A stretch of DNA of 64,000 nucleotides from Aphanomyces cochlioides (Eukaryota > Oomycota > Saprolegniomycetes > Saprolegniales > Verrucalvaceae). The notes beneath the pieces are model-generated. The model worked only from the letters and a program-made list of their open reading frames with translations. It ran no database searches and was not told where the DNA came from. Shown in pieces: positions 45,996 to 56,819 of the stretch. The DNA lies in contig JAHQRK010000001.1 of assembly GCA_019828595.1 (NCBI GenBank), positions 3,410,001 to 3,474,000 of the forward strand. Reading direction: 5' to 3'. The number at the start of each line of letters is the position of its first letter. The stretch's first letter is position 1. Both the position numbers and the translations under genes were made by a program.

Positions 45996-48451
45996 TTAGC
46001 ATCGCTCGAAAATCTTGTATAAATTGTTCAAACACGCAACGGGGGTGATTGTGGTATTGTCGTTCAGAAAATGAGGAGCCACGAAGTTGGTTGACTTGAA
46101 GGCGGGGAAAATGAGATGCTCAATCACGTTATGTGCTCGAGTATTGCTCTCAGACTCGTCTGGGTAGTTAACATCGCTGTACCATTTCGCAAGTGTTGTA
46201 CTAACATTATCAAAGCAGGCTTCTTCTTCGTCCCAGTTGATATCATTCATACGCAGAATAAATTCTGGTAGAGCGTGCAACGAGGGTTCGTGGCCTGGTA
46301 AAATTTCAGGAATGCGTTTCAAGTGACCCTATGATATCTTATCTTGCAAACTATCCGAGTCATGACCCACCTCGGATGAAATATGGAGTCCAAAGTACTC
46401 TGCCAGCATAGGAGCTTTCTCGATCAATAAAGCTTCAATCTCCTTAGCAAATTCGTCGTGAGGGCCATCCTCTTCCGAGTAGCCGTTGTAAGGATTATCA
46501 AGAGCACAAATGGCAAGTTCAGCAATCGGCAGACTTTCGTATAATGGAATCGTCGTGAACGAGCCAAATTGACGGAGAATACTCTGGTACATAAGTGTTT
46601 CAGTCAACACAGAATGCTGCACAAGGTAGAGTTTAGTTTGATGTTGTATGACTGACGTTTCTTGATTGACGACACCCACAAATGTGTGCTCACGTAATGC
46701 CTACATCACATTAAGCTGACTACTTCGCTCTTGAAGGAAATACTTTGGTCAGAGCTCGATTGCTCTTCGATCTGACTTTTTGTGTCAATGTGACAATACT
46801 CGTCAAATTCTTTGGATCAATTTCTACCAAAGATGAATCTTCCAACACAGTTTGTGCTAATCATACCTTCATCGTTAGAATCTACATCAACACCTTCAAC
46901 CCTCACGATAGTCGCTGAGTCAATATGTTCAGAAATATGCCGTTCTTGTGAGGAATTTTGCGACAATATAAATTTGTCGATTGTGGTTGCCGCATGGTCT
47001 GTGCGGACCAGTTTTTGTGGTGCCTAGGAAAGTTTACTTTCGTGACTTTTGAGAATAAGCACACCTTTGCTGGTTGGTAAGTTTTCGGTTTCGATTTTGA
47101 AAGACTTAATTGCACCAATGTCGGAGTTTCAGGAATTGTTTTTATCTTTTTCTTTTTTGGGGTGTCACTATCCGAGTTATCTTCATCTTTCTCTTCATCA
47201 GATAGCCTTGCTGACGCCTTTTCTCGCATGTTCAAATGCGACGTCATCATGGCAGCTATGGGTTGAACAGTGAACGACCTCGATTGATTGCCTCCTTGCA
47301 GTAAAGTATTCATGCGATTCGTAATTGATTCAACAACTGCGTCTTCATGTAGAAAGTGGACTTCCCGTTTAGTTGGATGAACATTTACGTCAACATGATT
47401 CGGTGGAATGTCAAGTGCAAGATAAATAAAAGGATGAGTATGCTTCGGCAAGTACTGACTATAGATATACTCACAAGCACGCTTTAGAGCTGGACAGTCA
47501 ACCAAACGATTGTTAATGAACAAAATAAACGTGCTCTTTTTGGTACTATAATAGCAATTCAGATTAACTAAGCACATTTCAAAAGAGATCGTACTTGTAG
47601 TTTGCATTCGTGATGTAACCATGAGCCTTTACACTTTCTTCTGATTCAAACAAGAATGGAATGAGTTCATTTCCCAATGAAGAGCCGTAAATAGAGTTAA
47701 TCACATCCAATTGACTTGCTTGAGCAGCAGTATTAAGGTCACATGTATTTTCGCGATGCTTTTTGCAGACAAAAGACTTTCCTTTGCCACCATAATGGAT
47801 TGCATAACGCTGCATGACTTCCAAGATGCGATGATACTGTTCTGAAAAGTTCTTCAGCGCCTGCTTTCTAGTGCTCAAGTTGTAAAACATATCTTCGACC
47901 TGTGCTGCATGTAATGTTTTGATCTTACACAATCATCGTACCAGAATCTGTGTGCCAGTCTTGCCTGCACAAGGAATTGGTTCTTTTGATCCACCGGGAG
48001 TCTTGGAGACGAGCTCGCCATCACGGTAATGAGCTCTGAGGAGTATGAAACTATTGATTTATCCTTTGTGATTGTCTTACCTGTATGCACACGGTTGCTC
48101 TTTCGTTTTTGAAGTGATAGTTACGTGTGCAACATGCGATACACTGGATAGTGCTTCTCCTCGAAAGCCGTACGATTCAATCTCCTGCAAGTCTTCAAAT
48201 TTGCGCAATTTGCTCGTCGTGAAGCGTTCGCATACGATGGGCAAATCTTCCCTGCGAATTCCACTTCCATCGTCAGTGATTTGCAACAACTTCATCCCGC
48301 CTTGTCCTGCGACAACATTGATTTGATTTGCTCCAGCATCAAGACTATTCTCCAGTAGCTCCTTTAAGGCACTAGCAGGACGATGGACGACCTCGCCAGC
48401 CGCTATCTTGTCAACCACACTTTGCTCCAGCCGCACGATCCGTTGGGCCAT
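45996..48451 (-). CDS. MLH1: DNA mismatch repair protein MLH1 (MutL homologue)
   Basis: GHKL-ATPase that couples mismatch recognition to strand incision. The ATG at 48451 gives [20 protein letters not shown] then [20 protein letters not shown] (motif I), DDGSGI (motif II) and [16 protein letters not shown] (motif III). Then come [20 protein letters not shown] and [15 protein letters not shown], with the MutL signature [17 protein letters not shown]. An acidic linker with basic KKKKIK precedes the C-terminal dimerisation domain. The protein ends FERC-stop, the invariant MLH1 C-terminus. At least six short introns interrupt it (for example after CAY at about 48,094 and after TQIL at about 47,939). 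It converges on PDCD2 with 33 bp between stops. Confidence 0.96.
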
Positions 48452-48499
48452 GTCCAAATTTCAAATGGCGCGAACTTTATTGCCCGGTTAAACGATTTT

Positions 48500-48507
48500 A
48501 TCCGGAC
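48500..48507. promoter_or_regulatory. ATCCGGAC motif between MLH1 and the PDZ-like gene
   Basis: ATCCGGAC lies 48 bp upstream of the MLH1 start and 43 bp upstream of the divergent gene start, in a 99-bp bidirectional promoter. It differs from the palindromic core in the last base. Confidence 0.45.
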
Positions 48508-48550
48508 ATCCTAAAATTAACTTCAATTTCGAGATTGCCACGAACGAAGA

Positions 48551-50264
48551 TGACAGCCGACGAAGATTTTCTAAAGGTTGAGATGTATCTCTACTTCATG
48601 CTCACAGTTGATACCTACACATTTAGTACGTATTCCAAGAGCGAGGAGATCTGGGCATTCGTTTGGATTTAAGTATGCCTGGCCAGGCATTTGTCGAAAA
48701 AATTGAGCCGGTGAAAGGTACACCAGCTCTATACTTTGACATTATGTTTATCCCCCACTTGCTAGGGCTTTTCGAACTCTGTTTTCCAGGTCTCCATGAA
48801 GGCGACGTGCTGTATTCAATTGTAAGGGATTCGTTTCCAAAGCTTATCGCTCATATGTGTCGATAGAACTCGTCATCCGTTCTTGGAATGCAATTTTCTG
48901 ATGTCATGAACCTTCTCCGAAAGAGCTTATCGTCCCAGACAAACACAACATTGGAGTTTATACCGGCCGCCAACTCTTTCCTGTCGGCAGAAAATGCAGT
49001 CAATGCATGGAAAGAAAAAGAGTTGAAGGCCCTAGACGATGGCGAATTTGAAGTTGTGTTTCCGTCGTCCGAACCGCTTGGTTTCCGACTGACTGAAAGC
49101 TTTTTAATGGTCCAACCTGTCTGCCTTGCGACGACTTCTGTAGACATTCTCAAGCCGTTTCTCCATCATGCAATCGTCAAAATCAATCAGCATGTTGTGC
49201 TTGGCTACCAATACAAGGATGTACTACAACTTCTGCATGACCCTGCCCATTTTCCTATGCAAGTGTGGTTGTGGGATATCACCCGTGACGAGAACGACGT
49301 ATATATTATCCTAACAATTCCTTCACGAGACCACTTATCATCCATGGGTCTAAGACCACTAGATCTCATGCTCGAAGTCCCAAGTGTGCACTCACTTATT
49401 TGCCGAAACAAACAAAGCACTGAGAACAATACGAACTATTCCAAATTTTCTACTGCGCGTCAAGACTGTATCCGAAAAGACCAACTTTTGATGGCGGTGA
49501 ATGGAATACCAACACTATTCTTACCGCAAGATCCAACGACCGGTATTTCCCACATTTCCATGTTGCATGGCACGATGCACAACCTTCTGGATAAGCCGCG
49601 GCGACTCCTCTTTCGAGACGTCAAGCTTTACCAGCAAGAGTTTCGTGAACAGCGCCCGATGTCACCTTGGAATCGACAGAAATCTTCGGTTCAAATTAAT
49701 AGCTGCACCAAACCAAACAACTCGGCGATAAAAATTGAAGTTGTTTCAAGCAGATTTGAAGAGCTAGTCGAGAAGTATTCCTTGCCAAGTTTGGAAAATG
49801 CTAATCAGCCATTACGACGCAAATGGTCTGATAGCTCTGTCCACAGAGTAGTGGTCCCTCCGACTGGTGAGCCTCTTGGGATCCAGCTTGAAACTGACTT
49901 CACTGGAAAATTCACGATCTTCAAAAGCTACAATCGGTGCGAGGGTTACTTTGATTACAGTACCTGATATTATAGTGGTTTCGTAGCACCTGGAGCCAAG
50001 CCAAGCGAAATATACGTGAAAGAGATCGAATTGTGTCGATCAACAGAGTTAACGTAGGGGAGTACTCTGTAGAAGAGATGGACCGACTTTTAAGAAGTCA
50101 TGTCGACGAACGGTATGAATTAAACCACGACGCTCGTCATGAATTGTTACAGACAAATGGTCATTGCGCGTCGGAAAAGTAGCTCGTTGTGGTCGATGGC
50201 AAAATCTTGGCTCCAATTAAATACGTCAGTGAAGAGTGCTCAAGTACAGGACTACGAAAATTGA
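48551..50264 (+). CDS. Protein with tandem PDZ-like domains
   Basis: ATG at 48551 (MTADEDFLK); at least five short introns, about 450 residues. Three PDZ-like units are visible. The first has YVFQERGDLGIRLDLSMPGQ and GDVLYSINSSSVLGMQF. The second has PSSEPLGFRLTESFLMVQPV and ILKPFLHHAIVKINQHVVLG. The third has VVPPTGEPLGIQLETDFTGK and RDRIVSINRVNVGEYSVEEM. The carboxylate-binding loops read DLGI/PLGF/PLGI. The stop is TGA at 50264. The intron starting at 49,938 has two possible acceptors (49,978 or 49,987). The upstream one gives a very PDZ-like GFVAPGAKPSEIYV but then needs a one-base frame change; the downstream one keeps frame. It probably scaffolds membrane proteins; partner unknown. Confidence 0.72.
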
Positions 50265-50297
50265 ACAAATGACCTAATTTATACTACAACCATGCAA

Positions 50298-53200
50298 TTA
50301 TGAAGTTTTATGAAGCGCTAGTGTTTGCTGCTTAGCAAGTCGCAATCCCTCTTGGTAGATACGATGTACGATCGATGAGCTGTGTAATATCGATACCTAC
50401 ACAATTGTTACAAGACATCTACGACGGCAGTGGTATACCTTGAAGGTTTCAATTTCTAACTTGATGATCTCAATCACAGTGACCTTTTTGAGCCTCGAGT
50501 CACACTCGACGCTTTCTTCAGGGTCGGATCCTTCCAATAATGACATGAAATCTACATGGTATCTGTTGGCCTCACTGCATGGGTACCTCTGACTCACCTT
50601 GCTCGTAACTCTTTTTGATTTCTTCAATGATTGGTTTATCTCGAAAACCTTTCCATGCAGCATCTTCCTCCAGTGAAAGCGACACCCGTGTATTCACATC
50701 CTTCTTTGTTTTAGTGAGAGCCTCGCGTCGTTTGTAGTCATTGTAGCTCCTGTTGAACTGACTTCCCACGAGTGTTAGAGGCATAGCTGTGTAGCATGCC
50801 CCAAATATCATCGCCAGGACGGCAATGAACTTGCCAGGCATTGTAATCGGTGTTATATCACCATATCCGACCGACGTGATCCTGAAATGTCATTAAACAA
50901 TTTTGACCCCAAGGAGTGACTTACGTAACGATAATGAACCAAATACCAGAGAAAACGTCCTCAAACTGGGAGAGATTACCTTTTCCGTCAATGAGAATTC
51001 GCTTTCCAGGCTTCATGTGAAGTGTGGCATTGGGCATTTTAGTCAACGCTTGGCCATTCACAATACATGGCTGACCCACGAAACACTCCGTCCCCATCTC
51101 GAGCTGGTAAATTATGAAGGCAAAGATCGTTGTGACAAGTGCAAGCATAAAGTACTAGTGACAATTTTAATGTTGAAAACATGCAATTTCGTACTGGAAT
51201 GACAAGACGCTTGTAGGTTTTCATAATGGCCTCTGAAACAACAATAGTGGCTGGGATTTCCTATCAGAGAAAGTTGGGACAAGCACATTAGACGGAATTA
51301 CCTTCTGGATTTGAAACCAGCGGAAGATTCGGGCGAAACGCAGCACTGTGAATATATCATGGGAGCTGGGAACGATTGCATATCGCGGCTTGATGCCGGC
51401 CACAAATCTCTTTAATTCAAAAATGCAGAAGGGGATGAACGAGATGGCGTCAAGCCATTGCCATGGATTTTTCCAATTGACGTAGCGAAAACCTCCAGAG
51501 ACCCATGCTGTCAATAGAAACTCGACAACTGACGAGAAAAAGAAATAATACTCGAGGAGTGGCCAGGCGTTTGACGGATCGACGTAGTAAAAATGATTTC
51601 TTTGACATTCGCGGCGCTGGCAAACATCGTACGGAAGCTCGTCGGATGCAAGTTGATACCCTGTTCTAAAGGGTTGCACAAGACTCAATCCTGTCAGATT
51701 GTAGTTGTTGTTATTCCACAAGCACCCAATCGATCCATTCAAGAGAGAACCAAAGTTGTATCCCAAGCCGTAGCACTTGGATTGAGTAGCATTATCGCTC
51801 GAATCGCAAGTGAAATCAAGCCTCTGGTTGGGATCAGTGACACTGAAGCATGCAGGGTCCGTCGTGGAGTTTATGGTAGAGGACAGCTGACAGTACGACT
51901 CAACGACCGACTTGCACACGATGGTGTTTTCTCCATATGCTTGGAGTTCCGGCATAGTCTCAAGCACGAGGACAAGTATGCTTAAAACCATAACAGCCCA
52001 GCGATAGATATACCACCGACTCCTTTTGGCTCCATCATCTGCCAATCTTCGCCCTAATTTTCCCTTCAATGCGCTATGGAATGACGATAGGAGTCGATTG
52101 CGGAACGACACATGCGTTTTCGTCTATGACACCAAAAACTTAAAAGCGACAATTTGATTCTTAGTCACCTTGATCGCCTCTGGTTCGCATACAATTTCAT
52201 CAATAATGCGGACAAGTTCTTTGTATTTGTCGAAGCATAATTGCATGTGGGCATGGAGATCGCGTGCAATTTGTTCGACTTTCGAATTGTCCCGCTCATA
52301 CTTGAGTTCATTCGCCAGTGCACTCGAGATGAGAGCCATTTCACCAGCAAGTGAAGCAAGACGCAAGTACGTCGTATTGGGAATCATGTACTTAGTCAAG
52401 ATTTCAGGATTGTCATCCATGATAGGATCGTGTTTTGTCGCTTCAGGCCGGCCAGCGGCTAGCGCACGCATCGATTCCAAGCTTCGTTGGACAACTTTTT
52501 CTGTATGGTCGCGCCAAGCACGATCAAATTCTGTGCCGACAATAGCAAGAGGCATAGACAAGAAAAGTGTGCCCATGATCATGATAACGATGGCTGTGAT
52601 GCGACCGAGTGCGTTGCCAGCCAGAGGCACAACATCACCATAACCAACCGTAGCGACACTAAGGAACTCAATTAAGACGAAAATACATGGAAAGCTCACG
52701 TGACAACGACGTAGTAAGCTGAGGTAAGCAAATCGGGAAACATGCATGTATCTTTGTCGTAGCATGGGTCAAACAAATACATCAAACACGAAAAGACGAG
52801 AACAATTTCGAGAAGAAAGATAAGCTAACCATGAGGGATCAAACGAATTGACGCATCAGAATGTTACCGCAATAGTGATCCCAGGAATACTGGCACGGAT
52901 GGCTTGAATTAGAATATACGTACCCGAGTTATTCTACAAGGCATAATAAATCGTGAATGAGTCCATGACTACCTTGGCAAGTCGGAAGATGCGAAGGAGA
53001 CGAGCTAGGCGCATGACCACAAAGGAGGTTCCGTCGCCAAATATCGTATCAACATAAAAGGGCACGAGGGCAAGCAAGTCAAACCAATTGAAGATATCTT
53101 TTGCAAATGGAAGGAGGCGGCGTTCACGGAGAACGTCACAATCTTTCCACATGCTTGGCCAAATTACCAAGCGAATGATAAAGTCGAGGGAGAACAGAAC

Positions 53201-53539
53201 AGTGAAAATGCCGTCAATCAGCTTGTATGTTGCTTCGTCGGGAAGAGTTGGGTAATCTGGGTACAGAGAGTCCAAGTTTGGCCCGTCAAGCGTTCGGAGA
53301 AAGAGTGACCCACACGATATTAATGCTGAGAGAGCCATGATGTGGTGGAATACTTCAGCGTACTTGGAAGAATCTGGCACTGTGAAGAATTGGAAGATAG
53401 ATTCAAACCGATTAAGCCGCGTGAGATTCTGCGGGGTGTACATCTTCATGGACGTATCCGTAAGCAATCCAGCATTATGCAGCGCTTCGATCGACAGACC
53501 TTCATTATATTTCGGAGAGATAGCCGAGAGCACCGGCAT
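50298..53539 (-). CDS. Twin-domain (12-TM) voltage-gated K+ channel
   Basis: One continuous spliced reading frame encodes two complete six-TM Kv modules. Domain I (from ATG 53539): S1 FHHIMALSALISCGSLFLRT, S2-S3 (IDGIFTVLFSLDFIIRLVIW, FNWFDLLALVPFYVDTIF), S4 VVMRLARLLRIFRLAK, pore VATVGYGDVVPLAGNALGR. A cytosolic linker (HAHMQLCFDKYKELVRIIDE) leads through EAIK|TKTHVSFRNRLLSSFHS, joined across an intron near 52,130, into domain II. Domain II: S1 WAVMVLSILVLVLETMPEL, a long Cys/Asn-rich S1-S2 loop, S4 TVLRFARIFRWFQIQK, and a pore spliced as VTITSVGYGDITP. Both filters are GYGD, so both predict K+ selectivity. The tail ends ALHKTS-stop at 50298. It would form pseudo-tetramers as dimers. No T1 domain is present. 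Confidence 0.85.
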
Positions 53540-53660
53540 GGCGCAACTGCTTGATGAAGCCCCAAAGGTCGCGAGGTTTCAAAAGTTACTGACTATCATT
53601 CCAGGCAAGTGTTTGTCTTACCCCATACTGGTATTATAATTTCGAAAAAAGATCGCGAAG

Positions 53661-54183
53661 ATGAATAAGGCAACGACGAAGCTGTTGAGCACTACAGTCG
53701 GAGTGCTTACGGTCGTTCAAGGACTTGGAACAGCGCTCGGTACGTCTCTCCCCAAGGTTTTTCTCATCGTGATCGTCATTTTAGAGTCCAGTCATACAAC
53801 TCTCACGTCTTGTAAGCTGATTTGTGTTGACGACGAGCACTGACTTGTGTGTAGTGTTTCTCGGTTTGAATTTGATCTTGATTGGCGTCTGGCTGCTCTT
53901 CCAAGAGTACAATCCTTTTGTTGCACCGTTTGATATGGCGAAGTGGACACCATTTTTGCAATCGCAGCTCGGCAAGGCATTTGTATACCAGTTTCTCGCG
54001 TTCTTGTCGGTGGGCTCGTACTTTGGGTCACTTTGGAACACATTTGCGTTCTGGTGGCAACTTGGCGTTGCTATTATCTTTGCTTTGAGCCATGTTTCAA
54101 CAAGCCAAAGCGTTCCACGGGATGGCAATCAAGAGAGCTTGCTCATGCACGACTACCAAAAACTAGACGTCTTGGCCATGTAA
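53661..54183 (+). CDS. Small multi-pass membrane protein
   Basis: Exons 53661-53739, 53785-53811 and 53855-54183 (the middle exon is only 27 nt); the product is 144 residues. Four hydrophobic segments are visible, including TVGVLTVVQGLGTAL, LFLGLNLILIGVWLLF, AFVYQFLAFLSVGSYFGSL and WQLGVAIIFALSHV, with an aromatic-rich loop between the second and third. The layout resembles COPI-associated/TVP15-like Golgi membrane proteins, but no signature settles it. It diverges from the K+ channel gene with a 121-bp spacer. Confidence 0.7.
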
Positions 54184-54666
54184 TTCATCAATACCCTACA
54201 GCTGTAGTCTTTCCGTCCGTCACATGAGTCATTTTGCCACATCCTTCAATCATTTCGGTGCATCTTCACCCATTGCGCCGTCATGTGCCCCAGGACCATT
54301 TGTGCACAATGCTGTAGATACTCTTGGGTACAAGGGATGTGAGCACGATGCAAAGACACGGCTTTGGTAATCAGAGCATATGAGTTCTTTTACTAGAGTC
54401 TTCAACGTACTCGCATCAACATTAAATGACGGAAGATACGAGCATCCTCCTCAGGGCCCATTTGTCCGAGCGTTCTTTCGCGCCTTTTTGAGTCGATCCT
54501 TGCAGCAGACTTGTACTTTTTTCGAATGATGCAAGAATGAAATAGGTTCGTTCTGGTGCAAATTGATTGGCTTCCTGATACACGAACGGACCAATCAGCG
54601 TCCAGTGCGCCTTTCCTTTGTGGAAGCCAGGGGAACCCATTTTCCAAAAGTCGATTCCCTGGCGAG
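54184..54666. other. Intergenic region upstream of the Phe-pathway fusion
   Basis: 480 bp, no exon recognised. The frame of the downstream fusion protein stays open back to 54,556 but without an ATG. Confidence 0.5.
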
Positions 54667-56817
54667 ATGGTCCTCAACATTGCGTATCAAGGAGTTCCTG
54701 GCGCATACTCCGAGAAAGCGGTGCACCAATTGCTCGGACAAGACGGTATCCAAGCGCATGGATTTTCGTCGTTCGAAGAGGCGTTTGAAGCTGTTCAATC
54801 GGGAAAAGCCCATTACGCTTTGCTGCCATTTGAAAATTCTCTTGGTGGATCGATCCATGCCAACTACGATTTACTCTTGCGCTTCAATCTCCACATCGTG
54901 GCTGAAACTCACCTTCGCGTAAATCACAATTTGTTGGGTTTGCCTGGCACGAAGAAAGACGCCATCAAGACTGTCATTTCGCATCCACAAGCACTTGCGC
55001 AATGCGATCGCTACATTCGAAGCCTTGGCGCCACTCCTCGTTCGGAGTATGATACAGCTGGTTCTGCCAAGATCCTTGCTGAGCATCCTGATTGGACCAC
55101 GACTGCAGCGATTGCAAGTGACTTGGCCGCTACACATTATGGCCTCTCTGTGCTCGATTCCAGCATCGAAGATGACCCGAGCAATCACACTCGATTTCTT
55201 CTTCTTGCTGGAAACAAAGTGTCTGCTCCTTCATCGGCTTCCACCAAAACCACGGTTGCATTTGCCACCAATGAAGGAGCGATCTCTTTGCCCAATGTGC
55301 TCTCCGCCTTCACCGGGTCGCTTAAGTTGACCAAGCTTGAAAGCCGACCATTCGGTCCAGTTGCTTCCACTCGATTGAACGTGGGAGTGTCCGGCGACAA
55401 GTACAAGTACGTATTTTTCGTAGATGTTCAAGGCGCAGTCAACGACGTGGAATCTGCCTTGACCAAATTGAAGAGTTCTGGTGCTGACTACATTGTCCTC
55501 GGTTCTTACCCTGCTGACGGTGTCCTCGTCGACTCAATCCGCCAAAATGTACCCACGGCGCCTGCTGCCCCAGCTGTGGGCTTGAACCCATTGCTCAATA
55601 AACTTGCACCTTCCAAGACTGGTCAAATCCTTGGCCTTACGAAGCAACTTGAAGCTCAAGGAGAGACCGTTTACTCTCTCTGCGTCGGCGAACCTGATTT
55701 CAATCCTCATGCTGAAATTATTGCGAAGGCCATAGAAGGTCTTGCTCAGGGTAAGGTGAAGTACACCGAGATGCCTGGCATGATTGCGCTCCGCCGTGCG
55801 ATTGCTCGTTATTTGGAACGCGCCAAGGGTATCAAGTATGACCCTGCGACGGAAATTCTTGTTTCGAACGGTGCCAAGCAAAGCGTCTTCCAATCTCTTT
55901 TGGTCGTTTTGACCCCAGGTGACAAAGTTCTCATCCCTGCTCCTTACTGGGTGAGCTACCCTGATATGGCCAAGCTTGCTGGTGGTGTCCCTGTCATCCT
56001 CCCAACTCGTCTTGAAAACTCCTACTTGATCGAGCCTCAAGTTCTCCGCGAAACTCTCCTGGCCAATCCAACGACGCGAGTTTTGATCTTGTGCAACCCC
56101 AGTAACCCTGCTGGTGTTCTCCATGGCCCTGAACTTCTCGCCGAGATCGCCCAAGTCCTCCAAGAATTCCCAAATGTGCTCGTTTTGGCTGACGAAATCT
56201 ACGAACAACTCGTCTTCCAAGACGAAGGTACTCCTGAACGCCGCCACATTAGCGTCGCTTCTTTGCCTGGCATGTACCATCGCACGCTTGTTATCAACGG
56301 TTTCTCAAAGAGCCATGCCATGACCGGTCTTCGTGTCGGCTACTTGGCCGCACCCAAGGTGTTCACGGCCGCTGCGTCAAAAATCCAGAGTCAAATCACG
56401 TCCTGCCCAAGCTCGGTCGGCCAAATTGCTGCCATAGCCGCTCTCGACTTGGAAGAATCATCACCAACTCCCCTCATCGCAGGAACGTTGGCAAACATGG
56501 ACGAGAAGCGCAAGTATGTGTGTGGCCGTCTCGATGCGATGGCCCATGTGAAGTATGCCCACCCCACGGGTGCATTCTACGTTTTCATTGAATTCCCCCA
56601 TTACATCGGCACGGGCTTCAAGACTCCAGCTGGCGTTGACATCGACACTGACGAAGCCTTCTGCACGTATTTGCTCGGATCTTTCCATACTGCGATTGTG
56701 CCAGGATCGGCGTTCGGAGTCGAAAAAGCTGTTCGCTTGTCGTACGCTACTTCGCTCGAAATCTTGGGCCATTCGCTCGACGCGTTTGAAAACAGTTTGA
56801 AGTCGTTGGTTAAGTAA
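54667..56817 (+). CDS. Prephenate/arogenate dehydratase - aminotransferase fusion (phenylalanine synthesis)
   Basis: Single exon, 716 residues, ATG at 54667 (MVLNIAYQGVPGAYSEKA). Residues about 1-190 are a dehydratase domain: AYQGVPGAYSEKAV, LPFENSLGGSIHANYDLLLR, and the catalytic TRF in NHTRFLLL. An ACT domain (about 200-290) carries KLESRPFG, the ESRP Phe-binding signature, so feedback inhibition is expected. Residues about 310-716 are a fold-type I aminotransferase: VGEPDFNPH, SNGAKQSVFQ, PYWVSYPDM, CNPSNPAGV, ADEIYEQLVF, the PLP-lysine segment GFSKSHAMTGLRVGYLAAP, and the terminal RLSYATSLE. One polypeptide could thus perform the last two steps to phenylalanine, through arogenate or phenylpyruvate. 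Which order is used is not visible. No targeting peptide is evident. Confidence 0.95.
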   Translation: MVLNIAYQGVPGAYSEKAVHQLLGQDGIQAHGFSSFEEAFEAVQSGKAHYALLPFENSLGGSIHANYDLLLRFNLHIVAETHLRVNHNLLGLPGTKKDAIKTVISHPQALAQCDRYIRSLGATPRSEYDTAGSAKILAEHPDWTTTAAIASDLAATHYGLSVLDSSIEDDPSNHTRFLLLAGNKVSAPSSASTKTTVAFATNEGAISLPNVLSAFTGSLKLTKLESRPFGPVASTRLNVGVSGDKYKYVFFVDVQGAVNDVESALTKLKSSGADYIVLGSYPADGVLVDSIRQNVPTAPAAPAVGLNPLLNKLAPSKTGQILGLTKQLEAQGETVYSLCVGEPDFNPHAEIIAKAIEGLAQGKVKYTEMPGMIALRRAIARYLERAKGIKYDPATEILVSNGAKQSVFQSLLVVLTPGDKVLIPAPYWVSYPDMAKLAGGVPVILPTRLENSYLIEPQVLRETLLANPTTRVLILCNPSNPAGVLHGPELLAEIAQVLQEFPNVLVLADEIYEQLVFQDEGTPERRHISVASLPGMYHRTLVINGFSKSHAMTGLRVGYLAAPKVFTAAASKIQSQITSCPSSVGQIAAIAALDLEESSPTPLIAGTLANMDEKRKYVCGRLDAMAHVKYAHPTGAFYVFIEFPHYIGTGFKTPAGVDIDTDEAFCTYLLGSFHTAIVPGSAFGVEKAVRLSYATSLEILGHSLDAFENSLKSLVK

Positions 56818-56819
56818 TC

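Noticed and set aside
50298..53539. Two separate K+ channel genes
   Set aside because: The linker between modules splices in frame (EAIK|TKTHVSF) across a standard short intron. There is no start codon with promoter-like spacing before the second module.
55534..56280. 248-codon open frame antisense to the aminotransferase domain
   Set aside because: Antisense shadow of a strongly conserved enzyme, with no motif of its own.
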